Of a stretch of DNA of 54,985 nt, positions 1 to 8,833 are shown in pieces. Source of the DNA: Kitasatospora xanthocidica. GTDB lineage: Bacteria; Actinomycetota; Actinomycetes; Streptomycetales; Streptomycetaceae. Numbering within the stretch: position 1 is the first letter of the stretch; every line of letters starts with the position of its first letter. The notes beneath the pieces are model-generated. The model made no database searches and was not told the DNA's origin. It saw nothing but the letters and a program-made list of their open reading frames with translations. The translations under genes were made by a program, and so were the position numbers. The DNA is taken from positions 1-54,985 of the forward strand of contig NZ_BNBY01000040.1 of the NCBI RefSeq assembly GCF_014656195.1. The letters run 5' to 3'.

Positions 1-356
1 CCGTCAAACGCGAACCCACGCTCCAGGCCCACCTCGCCGCGCGAGGTTAAACGTCAAGCTGAACACATCGACTTGACAGGGAACACCACCACCCCCGGCG
101 GCCGGCTCGTCTTCCACGTCTTCGCCGCCCTCGCCGAGTTCATCCGTGAGCTGATCGTCTCCGGCACCCGCAAGGGCCTGGCCGCCGCCCGCGCCCGCGC
201 CCGCAGCAAGGTCGGTGGCCGGCCCGCCGTCGACGCGGACATCATCAAGACCGCGCGCGACATGCTGCCCACCCCGGCCTCTCTATCACCGCGATCGCCA
301 AGCTCCTCGGCATCAGCCCCGGCACCGTCTACAACCACATCCCCGACCTCCGCTAA
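1..356 (+). pseudogene. Serine recombinase (resolvase/invertase) C-terminal remnant
   Basis: Nucleotides 46-270 read as the second half of a resolvase catalytic domain: TGNTTTPGGRLVFHVF, then ALAEFIRELI, then a basic stretch ending KVGGRP. About one base is missing near 277. The C-terminal HTH continues in another frame (SITAIAKLLGISPGTVYNH) up to the TAA at 354-356. The catalytic serine part lies left of the window or is lost. This is a decayed mobile-element gene and fits a recombination-prone edge next to the defence gene downstream. Confidence 0.75.
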
Positions 357-400
357 CTCCGCGCCAGCCGCATCCCGGCTCAGCTCCACGGCGGCACCCG

Positions 401-559
401 ATGATCCCCGGCCCGCACCGCCTCAAGGGCGGAGCCCTCCAACTCGGCGCCGACCCGGGTCAGCCCGGCCCCTTCGGCACCTGGACCGACAGTGACGATC
501 CGGAGCACGAGGAAGAGCCGGAGGGCCCCGACCCGGACGGCACCGAGCTGTGGTGCTGA
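401..559 (+). CDS. Small acidic hypothetical ORF (52 codons)
   Basis: ATG-initiated reading frame just after the recombinase remnant. It encodes a Pro/Gly-rich N-terminus and a strongly acidic tail (EHEEEPEGPDPDG) ending ELWC. I recognise no family and see no clear ribosome binding site. It may be a small real protein or a chance frame in GC-rich DNA. Confidence 0.25.
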   Translation: MIPGPHRLKGGALQLGADPGQPGPFGTWTDSDDPEHEEEPEGPDPDGTELWC

Positions 560-579
560 CCAGCACCGATGGTCGCCAG

Positions 580-625
580 GGGTGAACGAACCGCGACCCT
601 CGTCGCCCTCGCGGTTCGTTCACCC
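580..625. repeat. Perfect 17-bp inverted repeat (hairpin)
   Basis: Left arm 580-596 (GGGTGAACGAACCGCGA) and right arm 609-625 are exact reverse complements around a 12-nt loop. It lies 20 bp after the small acidic ORF and before the truncated HTH gene. It could terminate transcription or be an operator. The outer part of the right arm begins the GTTCA-type palindrome listed next. Confidence 0.8.
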
Positions 626-675
626 TGAACGGACCTTCACCGGCCAGGGCCGTGCGCCGATCGTTCAGGGTGAAC
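618..675. promoter_or_regulatory. Pair of GTTCA-NNN-TGAAC operator-like palindromes
   Basis: GTTCACCCTGAAC (618-630) and GTTCAGGGTGAAC (663-675) are reverse complements of each other, and each is a 5+5 palindrome around a 3-bp centre. The second lies 35 bp upstream of the GTG of the truncated HTH gene. That is the position expected of an autoregulatory operator. The binding protein is unknown. Confidence 0.45.
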
Positions 676-710
676 GGACTTCGCCGTACGACGGCGGGTA
701 GGAGACGGGT

Positions 711-848
711 GTGAGCGCCACTCCGTACGGCTTCGACGCGGCGAAGCTGCGGGCCGCCCCCACGGCCGCTGGTGCCTCGGTCGCCCACATCGCCCGCGAG
801 GTCCGCGTCACGGAGCGGGCGGTGTTCCCTGTCAAGTCTGCATGTTGA
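711..848 (+). pseudogene. Truncated XRE-type HTH regulator N-terminus
   Basis: GTG start with about 30 residues (PYGFDAAKLRAA, then AHIAREVRVTERAV) that look like the first two helices of an XRE/Cro HTH domain. It then runs into unrelated sequence (FPVKSAC) and stops after 45 codons. A full regulator would be 100-400 residues, so the 3' part is deleted, and a recombination junction probably lies near 830. Confidence 0.5.
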
Positions 849-1053
849 GATCCAGCCTGGCTGAGGTTGCGAACGGCGCCGCTCGGGCCGAGCATGTGTC
901 AACTTCCCTACTGAGTACGACCTCAAGAGGGGCGCACTGCCAGTTTGTAGGGCATAGCCTTGCCCTAGATGCAGGCTTTGGCGCGGCTCGGAAGTAGGCG
1001 CGTCAGCCTGACTAGCGGACAGTAGCCCTCACGCGAAGATCTGGACACTACAG

Positions 1054-3414
1054 ATGTCAAACATGTCTTCCTTTGAGTTTGAAGAAGAGGTACGCAGGGT
1101 TGCGCGTGCGCTCTGGCCCGGTGCTGAGCATGGCGGCCCCGAGATCGTAGACGGCCGAGAGGTCGACGGCGTGTTCGACACCGAAGAGGTGTCCCACATG
1201 GTTGAAGCGACCATGGACCGTAGAATTGATAAAGCGCACAATGTCGGGCCGAAACTTCGCGATCACCTGAAAAAGGCTCGAGCAAGGGGGGATTTCGCGA
1301 AGTCTTGGTTTGTTACATACCATCCGCCAACGGCTGATCAGCGACGGGTTTTGCACAATGATTACGATCGGAACATTGAGGTGATCTCGTATGATCAGTT
1401 CCGGTCTAAGATCGTCGATGCGCGCGAGTACTTGAGGCTCCGAGACAGGGCAAGCTGGGGGAGTGCTTCTAACCCAACTACGAACAGCGCAGTTGATCTT
1501 ATCAAGTACGTCCCTCTTGGGATAACGGTCACAACTGGGGCATCAAGGGCTAAGCCCTCCATGCATCCAAGGAGGGCGTCTAAGGCGGTACCCGTAAAGA
1601 CGGAATCATCAATTGCAGAGATTGTTTCCGCTATCGAGTCCGGTGAAAATCTAGCCCTCCTCGGCGACTACGGCGCCGGGAAGAGCATGACTCTTCGAGA
1701 GATTCACTCACGACTTAAGAGTAAATATCTCTCGAATGAGTCACATCGCTTTCCCATTACCCTCAGCCTTCGACGCCACTACGGGCAAGTGGATCCCGAG
1801 GAGGCAATCTCCCGACATGCCAGCCATCTAGGGTTTCCGAGTCCGCACAAGCTTGTGAATGCCTGGAGGAGTGGCTATGCGTACATTCTCCTTGACGGAT
1901 TTGACGAGCTGGCAGCGCCAGGGTGGAGCGGATCGACCGAGGCAATTCGGGAGAACAGAAGGGCCGCCACTGTCCTGATCAAGGAATTCTCCAGGGAGGC
2001 GCCGTCTGAGGTTGGCGTCATCGTCGCCGGCAGGCGATTCTACTTTGATTCGCTTGACGAGATGGGAAGAAGTCTATTCGATAGTGCTCCGCATCTTATC
2101 GCTTCTCTAAGCGACTTCACGGATGAGCAGGCGCGGAGGTTTCTCAGCCAGTTTAAGGATTCTGGAAACGGTTTACTTCCGGATTGGCTTCCCGTCAGAC
2201 CGCTGCTTCTTGGACACCTTGCGGCAGAAGGAGTGATTCGGAATGTCGCGGGAAGTGAAGGGTTGGCACCAGCCCCTGGGTGGGATTGGCTCCTGAGTAC
2301 GATCAGTGAGCGAGAGTCGTTCATCAAGCAAGGCGTCGATGGTGTCGCCGTTAGGGAAGTTATCGAGCAGCTGGCAGGATTCGCGCGCCAAACTCCCCAG
2401 GGTGTCGGACCTGTCACGATGAGTGACATCGTCGATGCGTTTACGGTCGTTCGACACCAACCACCCAGCGACAAGGAGCTCACTCTGCTCCAGCGGCTTC
2501 CTGGGCTTGGAGGGGAGGAGGACGACTCCGAAAAGGGTACGCGCCGGTTCGTTGATATTGATTTGGCGAGCGCCGCACAGGCCGCACACGTAACGCGGTA
2601 CATCGTAGACCCTCATGGTGAATACGCGGGATTTGACCCGAAGAAGTGGAACTCCTCTATGGAGCCGCTCGGGGTCGAGGTTGCGGCATATCAGCTAGCC
2701 GCCCTTGAGGTCCCTGAAGGCCAGGTCCGTAAAGCCTTGGACAGAGCTGTCCGCACGGATTGTGGCGAACTGGCCGCAGATATCGTTCGGATTGCAATCG
2801 TTCTGGATATCGACCTACAGCCGAATAGTATGCTGAATTATGTGGTCTCGAACGCCATCATTCCGAGTTTGGATATTAGTGAAGGCGGGCCAGATCTTAG
2901 CGGTGTAGAGTTTATCCACTGCCTGTTCTCCGAGCTTGTCGTGTCTGGGGATCCCGCAGGCGCCGGCCTTCCGCGCTTCTACTCCTGCGACTTCGGTGAA
3001 ACGCTAGGGCGGCTCGGAGAATCCGATATGCCAGCGGACAACTTCCAGAGTTGCGATTTTGCGGAGTTTCCTGACGCCGCCGACCGGAACGCTGCGATCA
3101 TGGATTCGGCAATACTACCCATCGGGACGCGAGTCGTCATGACTCTACTCCGCAAGCTGTACATGCAGCGCGGTAGTGGAAGGAAGGACAGTGCTATTAC
3201 GAGAGGAATGAGCGCGACCGATATGGCCCTCGTAGCGCCGGCTATGCAGCTCCTCCAGCGGGAGAATCTGGTGTTTGCGACACGGCAGGGGAAGAATAAG
3301 ATCTGGCTTCCTGATCGCAGTGCCGGGCCTCGGGTTCGAGCGTTCCTCGATGCGCCGCGAGTGGGCGATGATCCCCTGGTAGAAGGAAGTAAGGAGATCG
3401 GCTCGCGAAAGTAG
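1054..3414 (+). CDS. NACHT-family STAND ATPase with N-terminal nuclease-like domain
   Basis: 786 residues. Residues about 5-125 look like a restriction-endonuclase-fold effector: GREVDGVF near residue 33 and VEATMDRR near 50, placed like the D and ExT/ExK positions of PD-(D/E)XK enzymes. A NACHT ATPase follows, with Walker A GDYGAGKS near 203 and Walker B ILLDGFDEL near 277. The C-terminal third is helical, followed by a Cys/Phe-rich segment (CLFSELVV, SCDFGE, SCDFAEF). Families with this layout are known or predicted antiphage sensors in which an invader signal activates the nuclease; that role is inferred here. Base composition is visibly lower in GC than the flanks (AT-rich codons such as att, aat, gat), so it was probably acquired. 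ATG 1054 is chosen; a second ATG lies three codons in. A strong bidirectional hairpin follows the stop. Confidence 0.8.
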   Translation: MSNMSSFEFEEEVRRVARALWPGAEHGGPEIVDGREVDGVFDTEEVSHMVEATMDRRIDKAHNVGPKLRDHLKKARARGDFAKSWFVTYHPPTADQRRVLHNDYDRNIEVISYDQFRSKIVDAREYLRLRDRASWGSASNPTTNSAVDLIKYVPLGITVTTGASRAKPSMHPRRASKAVPVKTESSIAEIVSAIESGENLALLGDYGAGKSMTLREIHSRLKSKYLSNESHRFPITLSLRRHYGQVDPEEAISRHASHLGFPSPHKLVNAWRSGYAYILLDGFDELAAPGWSGSTEAIRENRRAATVLIKEFSREAPSEVGVIVAGRRFYFDSLDEMGRSLFDSAPHLIASLSDFTDEQARRFLSQFKDSGNGLLPDWLPVRPLLLGHLAAEGVIRNVAGSEGLAPAPGWDWLLSTISERESFIKQGVDGVAVREVIEQLAGFARQTPQGVGPVTMSDIVDAFTVVRHQPPSDKELTLLQRLPGLGGEEDDSEKGTRRFVDIDLASAAQAAHVTRYIVDPHGEYAGFDPKKWNSSMEPLGVEVAAYQLAALEVPEGQVRKALDRAVRTDCGELAADIVRIAIVLDIDLQPNSMLNYVVSNAIIPSLDISEGGPDLSGVEFIHCLFSELVVSGDPAGAGLPRFYSCDFGETLGRLGESDMPADNFQSCDFAEFPDAADRNAAIMDSAILPIGTRVVMTLLRKLYMQRGSGRKDSAITRGMSATDMALVAPAMQLLQRENLVFATRQGKNKIWLPDRSAGPRVRAFLDAPRVGDDPLVEGSKEIGSRK

Positions 3415-3421
3415 GCATTGG

Positions 3422-3471
3422 TTTGATTACGGGCCCTGGATGGCCCGATCCATCCAGGGCCCGTAATCAAA
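3422..3471. terminator. Bidirectional terminator hairpin, 22-bp perfect stem
   Basis: Arms 3422-3443 and 3450-3471 are exact reverse complements with a 6-nt loop. The stem core is GGGCCCTGGATGG, and the outer ends give T-rich flanks on both strands. It starts 7 bp after the NACHT stop. Confidence 0.9.
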
Positions 3472-3871
3472 GATAGCTAATCGCTGTGAGCCTGGAATCA
3501 TCGGTTCACTTTGGAGCCTGCGTGAGGCCATCTAAACGAGTGACGTGATCGCGGCCAGCACGAGCGACCGGGCAGTCTCCCGGTCAAGTCACCATGTCGG
3601 GCTGTGCCCCTGGAACCTGTTCGCAGGGGAGTTGTGATGTCAGGCCAGCGGGGTCTGAGGAAAGATGCGAATGGCGAATCGCTGCTCCATCTTCCGAAGG
3701 AGCTTCCTATCTAGCTCTTCAGGGATCGAATTGCCACGAAGGGCGGGAGACCCGCGATCGGCTGCAGTAAACGGGTCACGGGGTACTTGGTCACCGTGGT
3801 GTGGCTCTCCTGGTTGCTCGGTCTGACGCGGACGGGTCTGGCCTCCTCCGGAGCGCTGGGAAGGCCGGGAC
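3472..3871. other. 400-bp gap between NACHT gene and cas2
   Basis: No recognisable gene. Short frames on either strand have no family likeness and no convincing ribosome binding site. This is the distal end of the cas operon, and no second array follows cas2 here. Confidence 0.5.
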
Positions 3872-4207
3872 TCACCCCTCGCCTGCGACGGCCGCATCCG
3901 CTTCCTGACCTTCAGCGGTCTGCAGGCCTGCCATCGCGACCAGTGTCAGCCCGTCGAAGTCCACGGGCTTCCGACGCTGCTCACCTGCCGTCCGCAGCTC
4001 GAAGCCCTGCTCGTTGGCCGCTGTGTGGACCAGTACCGCCACGCCGTCCCCGACGCAGCCGCTGACGGCCTGCCAGAGTTCCTCGCGCACCTTGGCGGAG
4101 ATGGTGCCGACGTACAGCTGGGGTGTGACCTCGATGAGCCAGCGGGTGAGGGCGCCGCGGACGTGGTCGGGGACCGCCGTGGCGGAGAGGACCGTCATGG
4201 CTGCCAT
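3872..4207 (-). CDS. cas2: CRISPR-associated endoribonuclease Cas2, type I-E
   Basis: 111 residues, the usual Cas2e size. It has the family signature: TAVPDHVRGALTRWLIEV, then YVGTISAKVREELWQAV, and near the end NEQGFELRTAG and PVDFDGLTLVAM. With Cas1 it forms the integrase that inserts new spacers at the leader end of the array. The ATG at 4207 has a GGGAG-like site just upstream; a second ATG at 4198 is an alternative start. It is 43 bp behind cas1 and last in the minus-strand cas operon. The C-terminal tail after the ferredoxin-like core is a little longer than in E. coli. Confidence 0.95.
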   Translation of the reverse strand: MAAMTVLSATAVPDHVRGALTRWLIEVTPQLYVGTISAKVREELWQAVSGCVGDGVAVLVHTAANEQGFELRTAGEQRRKPVDFDGLTLVAMAGLQTAEGQEADAAVAGEG

Positions 4208-4250
4208 GGGTGCTCCCGATCCGGATGGGTGTCCGCAGGCCGACCGGGCC

Positions 4251-5237
4251 TCACAGCAGTTCCTCCCCCGCGTAGTTGACCCCGCCCGGGATGGGGCCGG
4301 AGACCGGGTCCCACAGGTCGACGAGTTGCTCCTCCGGGTCCGGGAGGGTGATGTCCTGGTCTGGGGCGAGCAGGCGCTGGATGTCGGTGACGATGCGCGG
4401 CAGCAGGCGGAACAGGCGCAGGCCGTCGCGGAAGCCTCGGCGGGCGTCGGCTTCGGGCTGGGGGGAGTCGTGGAGGGAGAAGGCGAGCGGGATGGTGAGT
4501 TCGGCCTTGTACAGGTCGGCGACGTCGTAGACGAAGGCCTGCTGGTTGCCGTTGTGGACGAAGCCGAGGGCTGGCGAGCAGCCGAGGGCGAGGATCGCCG
4601 CGTGGACGATGCCGTAGAGGCAGGTGTTGGCGGCGGAGAGGGCCTGGTTGACGGGGTCCTGCTTGTCCCAGGAGTTCGGGTCGTAGTTGCGGCGGAAGCG
4701 GCCGATGCGGTGCTGCTGGGCGAGGAGGCGGTAGTGGGCCTTGACCCGTTGGCCCTCCAGGCCGCGTAGCTGTGCGAGGCCGCTGCCGGCCGGGACGGTG
4801 CCGCGGCCGAAGCGCTGCTCGTACATGGCGGTGGCGACGGCCAGGCGGGTGGTGTCGTCGGCCCAGGCGCGGGCCTGGCGTTCGAGCCAGGTGGTGCTGA
4901 GGGACTCGGGGACGGTGGCGGCGTAGCAGCGGACGCCGCCGGATCCGGCGATGACGACGGTGGTGCCGTGGCGGGCGAAGGTGGTCAGGGCCCGGGCGGT
5001 GATGGAGGTGCCGGGGCCGAGGAGGACGCAGCTGAGGGCCGCGGTGGGGAGGTAGACGGTTTCGGTGCCGCGGTGGGGGCTGGTGACCTCGGCGCAGACG
5101 CCGGTGTCGTCCTGGACGATGCGGACGATGTCGAGGTAGAGGAAGGAGAGGGAGTCGGCGATGCGGGGCAGCATGGCGACGGTGGGGGCGGCGAGTTTGC
5201 GCCGGGCACCGCCGGGGTCGGGGCGGCGGGCGGTCAC
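4251..5237 (-). CDS. cas1: CRISPR-associated endonuclease Cas1, type I-E
   Basis: 328 residues. The GTG start at 5237 overlaps the cas6e stop by 4 nt (GTGA). It reads LPRIADSLSFLYLD at the N-terminus and carries the metal ligands expected in Cas1: Glu in ATAMYEQRFG, His in GFVHNGNQQ and Asp in FVYDVADLYK. It catalyses spacer integration together with Cas2. The first 20 residues (Arg/Pro-rich) precede the conserved core, so an internal start is possible. The acidic C-terminal tail (PDPEEQLVDLWDP) is typical of streptomycete Cas1e. Confidence 0.96.
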   Translation of the reverse strand: MTARRPDPGGARRKLAAPTVAMLPRIADSLSFLYLDIVRIVQDDTGVCAEVTSPHRGTETVYLPTAALSCVLLGPGTSITARALTTFARHGTTVVIAGSGGVRCYAATVPESLSTTWLERQARAWADDTTRLAVATAMYEQRFGRGTVPAGSGLAQLRGLEGQRVKAHYRLLAQQHRIGRFRRNYDPNSWDKQDPVNQALSAANTCLYGIVHAAILALGCSPALGFVHNGNQQAFVYDVADLYKAELTIPLAFSLHDSPQPEADARRGFRDGLRLFRLLPRIVTDIQRLLAPDQDITLPDPEEQLVDLWDPVSGPIPGGVNYAGEELL

Positions 5238-5890
5238 TGCGGCCCCTGGTGGGGGGCGATGCTGAGGAGGCCGCAGCCGTAGGCCTTGCCCTTGCCGATG
5301 CCGTCGGTGAGGCGGGTGCGCAGGAGGTCGGCGTCGGTGATGGCGGCGGTGCCTTCGAACAGGACGCGGTCGTGTTTGATGGGGCGCTGGTCGTTGCGGC
5401 GGTGGCCCTTGGCGGCTTCGAGGGGGCTGGAGTGGAGCGTGCCGAGGTCGAGGCCGGAGGACTGGGCCTGGCGGGCCCACCAGTCGTCGGCTGCCGTGCC
5501 CTGGAGCGGGACGACGGCTTTGAGCTGGTAGAGCTCGCGGGTGGCTCGGCTGGGCCTGCGGATGGGGTTGGCGGCGATGCGGTAGCGGATGTGCAGGCCG
5601 GGCCGCAGGGCGTCCAGGAGCGGCGTGAGGGTCTTGGTCGCCGCCTGCCCGTATCCGGCGGGGAGGCGGTCGAGGTCGGGCCGCTCGGCGCTCTGGAGGA
5701 GGATCTGGTCGCCGGCGGGCGTGGATTCGGTGCGGAAGAGGACGCCGAGGAGACGGCGCGGTTCGTCGGCGGCGACGTGGTCGGGGAAGAGCGACATCAT
5801 GCGGTGGTGCAGGTGGACGGCGCCGGCGGTGTCGCCGCGGGCGTCGCGGCTGCGCGGGTCGGGGATGATGCGGGTGAGCCACAGGGTCAT
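5234..5890 (-). CDS. cas6e: CRISPR pre-crRNA processing ribonuclease Cas6e
   Basis: 218 residues. It starts MTLWLTRI, has the His-rich stretch GAVHLHHRMMSLFP in which the catalytic His is expected, and ends with the Gly-rich RNA-binding loop GIGKGKAYGCGLLSIAP. It cuts the repeat hairpin and stays bound to the mature guide in Cascade. The start overlaps the cas5 stop by ATGA and the stop overlaps the cas1 start by GTGA, so the genes are translationally coupled. The same enzyme would have to process the two degenerate mini-arrays, whose repeats keep the hairpin. Confidence 0.95.
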   Translation of the reverse strand: MTLWLTRIIPDPRSRDARGDTAGAVHLHHRMMSLFPDHVAADEPRRLLGVLFRTESTPAGDQILLQSAERPDLDRLPAGYGQAATKTLTPLLDALRPGLHIRYRIAANPIRRPSRATRELYQLKAVVPLQGTAADDWWARQAQSSGLDLGTLHSSPLEAAKGHRRNDQRPIKHDRVLFEGTAAITDADLLRTRLTDGIGKGKAYGCGLLSIAPHQGPQ

Positions 5891-6714
5891 GCGTGGATGC
5901 TTTCCGGGCGGGTGGTGTGCCGGGTCAGGTAGTCGCCGAGGGCGGTCAGGTAGCCGGCGGCGAGGCCTTTGCAGCGGTCGGCGGGCAGGGTGAGGGTGCG
6001 CTGGTATCGGGGGCGGGCGCGGTAGGCCCGTCGCCGGGGGTGGAAGTCGGTCGGGTCGTCGGTGACCTCGCCGGCGGGGGTGCTGCCGTCGTCGTCCCCG
6101 GGCTGGGGGTGGTCTCCGAGGCGGTCGAGCGGCTGGTCGCCGTGGAAGACGATGTCGACGGTCTTGGTGCCCGTGCGGGCCCGTCGGGCGATCGGCAGGT
6201 GGACGAGGTGGTGCAGCGGGTCGTCGACCAGGCCGAGCAGCAGGGGGCCTTCGGGCGGGCAGGAGCGGCGTCCCAGGTAGGGGGGCCAGTGCGGGTTCCG
6301 CAGCGCCTGAGCCCACTCGTCGAGGCGGTCGGGGGCCGCGGTGACGACCGCGGTGAAGGCCGCGTCGGCGAGGTAGTAGCGGTGGGACAGCAGGGTGGCG
6401 GTGGCGCCGGTGCGCTTCTTGCCCTCAGCGGTGGTGACCGTGCGGGCGGCGGGCAGGCCGCCGCCGACGGTGTGCAGGTCGCGCAGGACCACGCCCGCCC
6501 GGTCGGTGCGGACGGTCAGCGAGAGGGCGGCGAGGTCGTCGATGGGCTCGCCCCGCTTGCGGCCGAGGGCGGCGGCGAGCAGGCCGATGACGCCGGAGCG
6601 GGTGGGGAAGGGCGCGGTGTCGCGCTCGTTGAACTGGCCGGTCTCTCCCCAGGACTGCAGCGGCGCGGCCAGGCGCAGCAGCAGTCCTCGGGTGGGGGCG
6701 GTGGCGGTGCTCAT
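5887..6714 (-). CDS. cas5e: Cascade subunit Cas5e
   Basis: 275 residues. The N-terminal RAMP signature GLLLRLAAPLQSWGE is followed by FPTRSGVIGLLAAALGRKRG, the canonical Cas5e start. It binds the 5' handle of the guide in Cascade. The middle contains the thumb-like segment with HRYYLADAAFTAVV. It overlaps cas7 (ATGA) and cas6e (ATGA). An Asp/Gly-rich insert (HPQPGDDDGSTP) near residue 215 is longer than in E. coli and is common in actinobacterial forms. Confidence 0.95.
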   Translation of the reverse strand: MSTATAPTRGLLLRLAAPLQSWGETGQFNERDTAPFPTRSGVIGLLAAALGRKRGEPIDDLAALSLTVRTDRAGVVLRDLHTVGGGLPAARTVTTAEGKKRTGATATLLSHRYYLADAAFTAVVTAAPDRLDEWAQALRNPHWPPYLGRRSCPPEGPLLLGLVDDPLHHLVHLPIARRARTGTKTVDIVFHGDQPLDRLGDHPQPGDDDGSTPAGEVTDDPTDFHPRRRAYRARPRYQRTLTLPADRCKGLAAGYLTALGDYLTRHTTRPESIHA

Positions 6715-7922
6715 GCGCCGGCCCCGGCGGTGACGGAGGCGGCGTCGGGGCCGGCAGCGGCGTCGGTACGGGCGGTGGTGAAGGCCGCGTCGATGGCGGT
6801 GTCGATGAGCTGGGAGAAGGAGTCGACGCGGGTGCCCAGGCCCTCGAGGTCCTTGTCCTCCAGGCTGGCCCACGCCGCGGTGACGGTGCCGCGCCTGCCG
6901 AGGAGCTTGTCGGCAGCGGTGGCGTAGCGGGCCAGGGCGGTGCGGGAGGCGGGGCCGTAGCCGCCGCTCTCGTGCGAGGCGACGGGCTGCTCGAAGGCGG
7001 CGGCGTAGGAGAGCGGGCGGTCGCTGCGGACGGCGATGTGGACGAGGTCGGGGATGGTGTGCGGGGCGGTGGCGGTCTTCTTGGCGCGGGGGAGGGAGAG
7101 GATGAAGGCCTCGGCGAACCCGGCGGCGAGTTCGCGGGCGGCCTCGCGGTCGCCGCCGAGGTTGGCCGCCAGGTCGGCGAGGTCGACGGTGGCGTAGCGG
7201 TAGAAGACGCCGGCGCTGAACTCGGCGTGGCCCATGTGGGCACTGCCGGTGGTGTCACCCCAGGCGGAGGTGACATCGTCGACCGCGGAGAAGTAGTCCA
7301 GTTCGACGTCCGTGCCGTGGGTGGTCAGGGCGTGGGCGACCTGCACGGCGCCGTCGACGCCCGCGTCGTCGACCTCGGCGAGCATGCGGCCGAAGAGGTT
7401 GATGACGCCGTTGCGGCTGCGCAGGATGGCGTCGATGGCCTCCTTGGGCAGGACGCTCTTGTCGCTGGTCTTCTTGATGTCCTTGGCGCTCTCGAGTTCG
7501 GCGCGGTGTTCCTCGGCGAGGGCGGCGAGTTCGGCGACGGCGGTCTCGGGCACGTAGACCATGGCGTTGGTGGTGATGACGGGCGAGTCCTTGGCGGTCT
7601 CGAACTTGATGCTGCTGCCGGCGGCGACGTGCTGGCCGGCGCGCTGGGCAAGGTCGGCGGGCCAGCCGTGCTGTTCCTGGAGGAGGCGGGTGACGCGGGC
7701 GCCGATGCGGCGGGTGCGCAGGGCCTGCTCGCCGAAGCTCTGCTGGAAGTACTCGCGGACGGCGCGCTTCCAGGACTGGCTGCTGACGCGGGTGCGCTCG
7801 GTGTCGCCGTAGCGGACGGTCTTGACGGAGTTGTTGTCGTCGCGGTTGAGGTTGGCGAACGGGACGCTCTGGACGACGTGGATGTCGAGGAAGCGGGCGG
7901 TGGTGCGGTCGGGGCCGGGCAT
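6711..7922 (-). CDS. cas7e: Cascade backbone subunit Cas7e
   Basis: 403 residues. It begins RFLDIHVVQSVPFANLNRDD and continues KTVRYGDTERTRVSSQSWKR, the classical Cas7e (CasC/Cse4) signature. Six copies normally coat the guide. An SD (CAGGAG) lies 6 nt before the ATG at 7922. The gap to cse2 is 56 bp, the only real gap among the five Cascade genes. The C-terminus is Ala/Asp-rich and poorly conserved. Confidence 0.96.
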   Translation of the reverse strand: MPGPDRTTARFLDIHVVQSVPFANLNRDDNNSVKTVRYGDTERTRVSSQSWKRAVREYFQQSFGEQALRTRRIGARVTRLLQEQHGWPADLAQRAGQHVAAGSSIKFETAKDSPVITTNAMVYVPETAVAELAALAEEHRAELESAKDIKKTSDKSVLPKEAIDAILRSRNGVINLFGRMLAEVDDAGVDGAVQVAHALTTHGTDVELDYFSAVDDVTSAWGDTTGSAHMGHAEFSAGVFYRYATVDLADLAANLGGDREAARELAAGFAEAFILSLPRAKKTATAPHTIPDLVHIAVRSDRPLSYAAAFEQPVASHESGGYGPASRTALARYATAADKLLGRRGTVTAAWASLEDKDLEGLGTRVDSFSQLIDTAIDAAFTTARTDAAAGPDAASVTAGAGA

Positions 7923-7978
7923 GCTCTGCTCCTGGGGGTCGGGTGGTGCGGGGGTGGTGGTCTGTACGGGCGGGCCGG

Positions 7979-8833
7979 TCAGGCCTCGGGGTTGGCGCCG
8001 TTGTCCGTGCTGTCGGTATCGGTGGCGTCCGCGGCGTCCGCGGCGTCGCTCTGGTCGTCGTCGTGCTCCCGGGCCCGGCGCTCGCCGTCCTTCTGCAGGG
8101 TCCGGTGGTAGTCCTGGAGCCAGATCCGCTTGACGGTGCCGGAGCGGCGGCGCCACTGGCAGAGGTCGATGAGGAGTTGGGCCCAGTCGACCTCCACGTC
8201 GCTGCCGCGCAGTTGGCGGACGGCTCCGGGCAGGTGGCGGTGCAGGCCGTCGACGCTCTGCCGGCTCAGCAGGTTGAGGCGGGTCTCGGCCGAGGTCTCG
8301 CGCAGGCCGCCTGCCTGGCCGCCCTTGATGACGCCGTCGGCGAAGGCGTGGCCGAGGCTGCGCGGGGGGATCCGCTTGGCGGTGCCGGGGTCCGCGTCCT
8401 CCGGACGGTCGGCCGGGTGGCCGGGCGTGTCCGGCGCCGCCTCGGCGGCCGTCGCCTCCTCGCCCGTCGGCTGGTCCTTCGACCCGCTCTTCTTCGACGT
8501 CTCGGCCTTCGCGGCGGTGTACTGGTCGCGGCGCTGCGCGGCGATCAGGGAGGCGACGGTGTAGAAGGCGCGCTGGACGTCGCGGCTGCGCGTCTGCTCG
8601 TCGGTGAGCCAGGAGGCCACGTAGCGGTGCATGAACGGCACGGCGTCCAGGTCCTTGCCGACGCCGCGGCGCAGGGCCGCGCGGACACCGGGATCCTCGT
8701 GACTGCGCTTGTCGATCCTGGCGGTGAAGGCGCGTGCCCGCCCCAGCGAGGGGATGAGGGCGGGCTCCTTCGGCGTGCCGACCGCGTCGTCCGCCGGTTT
8801 GGCGGGTCCGGGGATGGTGCTGGTCGTGCTCAT
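7979..8833 (-). CDS. cse2: Cascade small subunit Cse2 (Cas11e)
   Basis: 284 residues, longer than the roughly 160-200 of many Cse2 proteins. The core blocks are KRSHEDPGVRAALRRGVGK, HRYVASWLTDEQTRSRD and, near the C-terminus, VDWAQLLIDLCQWRR. A low-complexity Ala/Asp/Glu-rich insert (residues about 115-155) and an Asp-rich tail account for the extra length. It stabilises the R-loop. The ATG overlaps the cas8e stop (ATGA). Confidence 0.93.
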   Translation of the reverse strand: MSTTSTIPGPAKPADDAVGTPKEPALIPSLGRARAFTARIDKRSHEDPGVRAALRRGVGKDLDAVPFMHRYVASWLTDEQTRSRDVQRAFYTVASLIAAQRRDQYTAAKAETSKKSGSKDQPTGEEATAAEAAPDTPGHPADRPEDADPGTAKRIPPRSLGHAFADGVIKGGQAGGLRETSAETRLNLLSRQSVDGLHRHLPGAVRQLRGSDVEVDWAQLLIDLCQWRRRSGTVKRIWLQDYHRTLQKDGERRAREHDDDQSDAADAADATDTDSTDNGANPEA

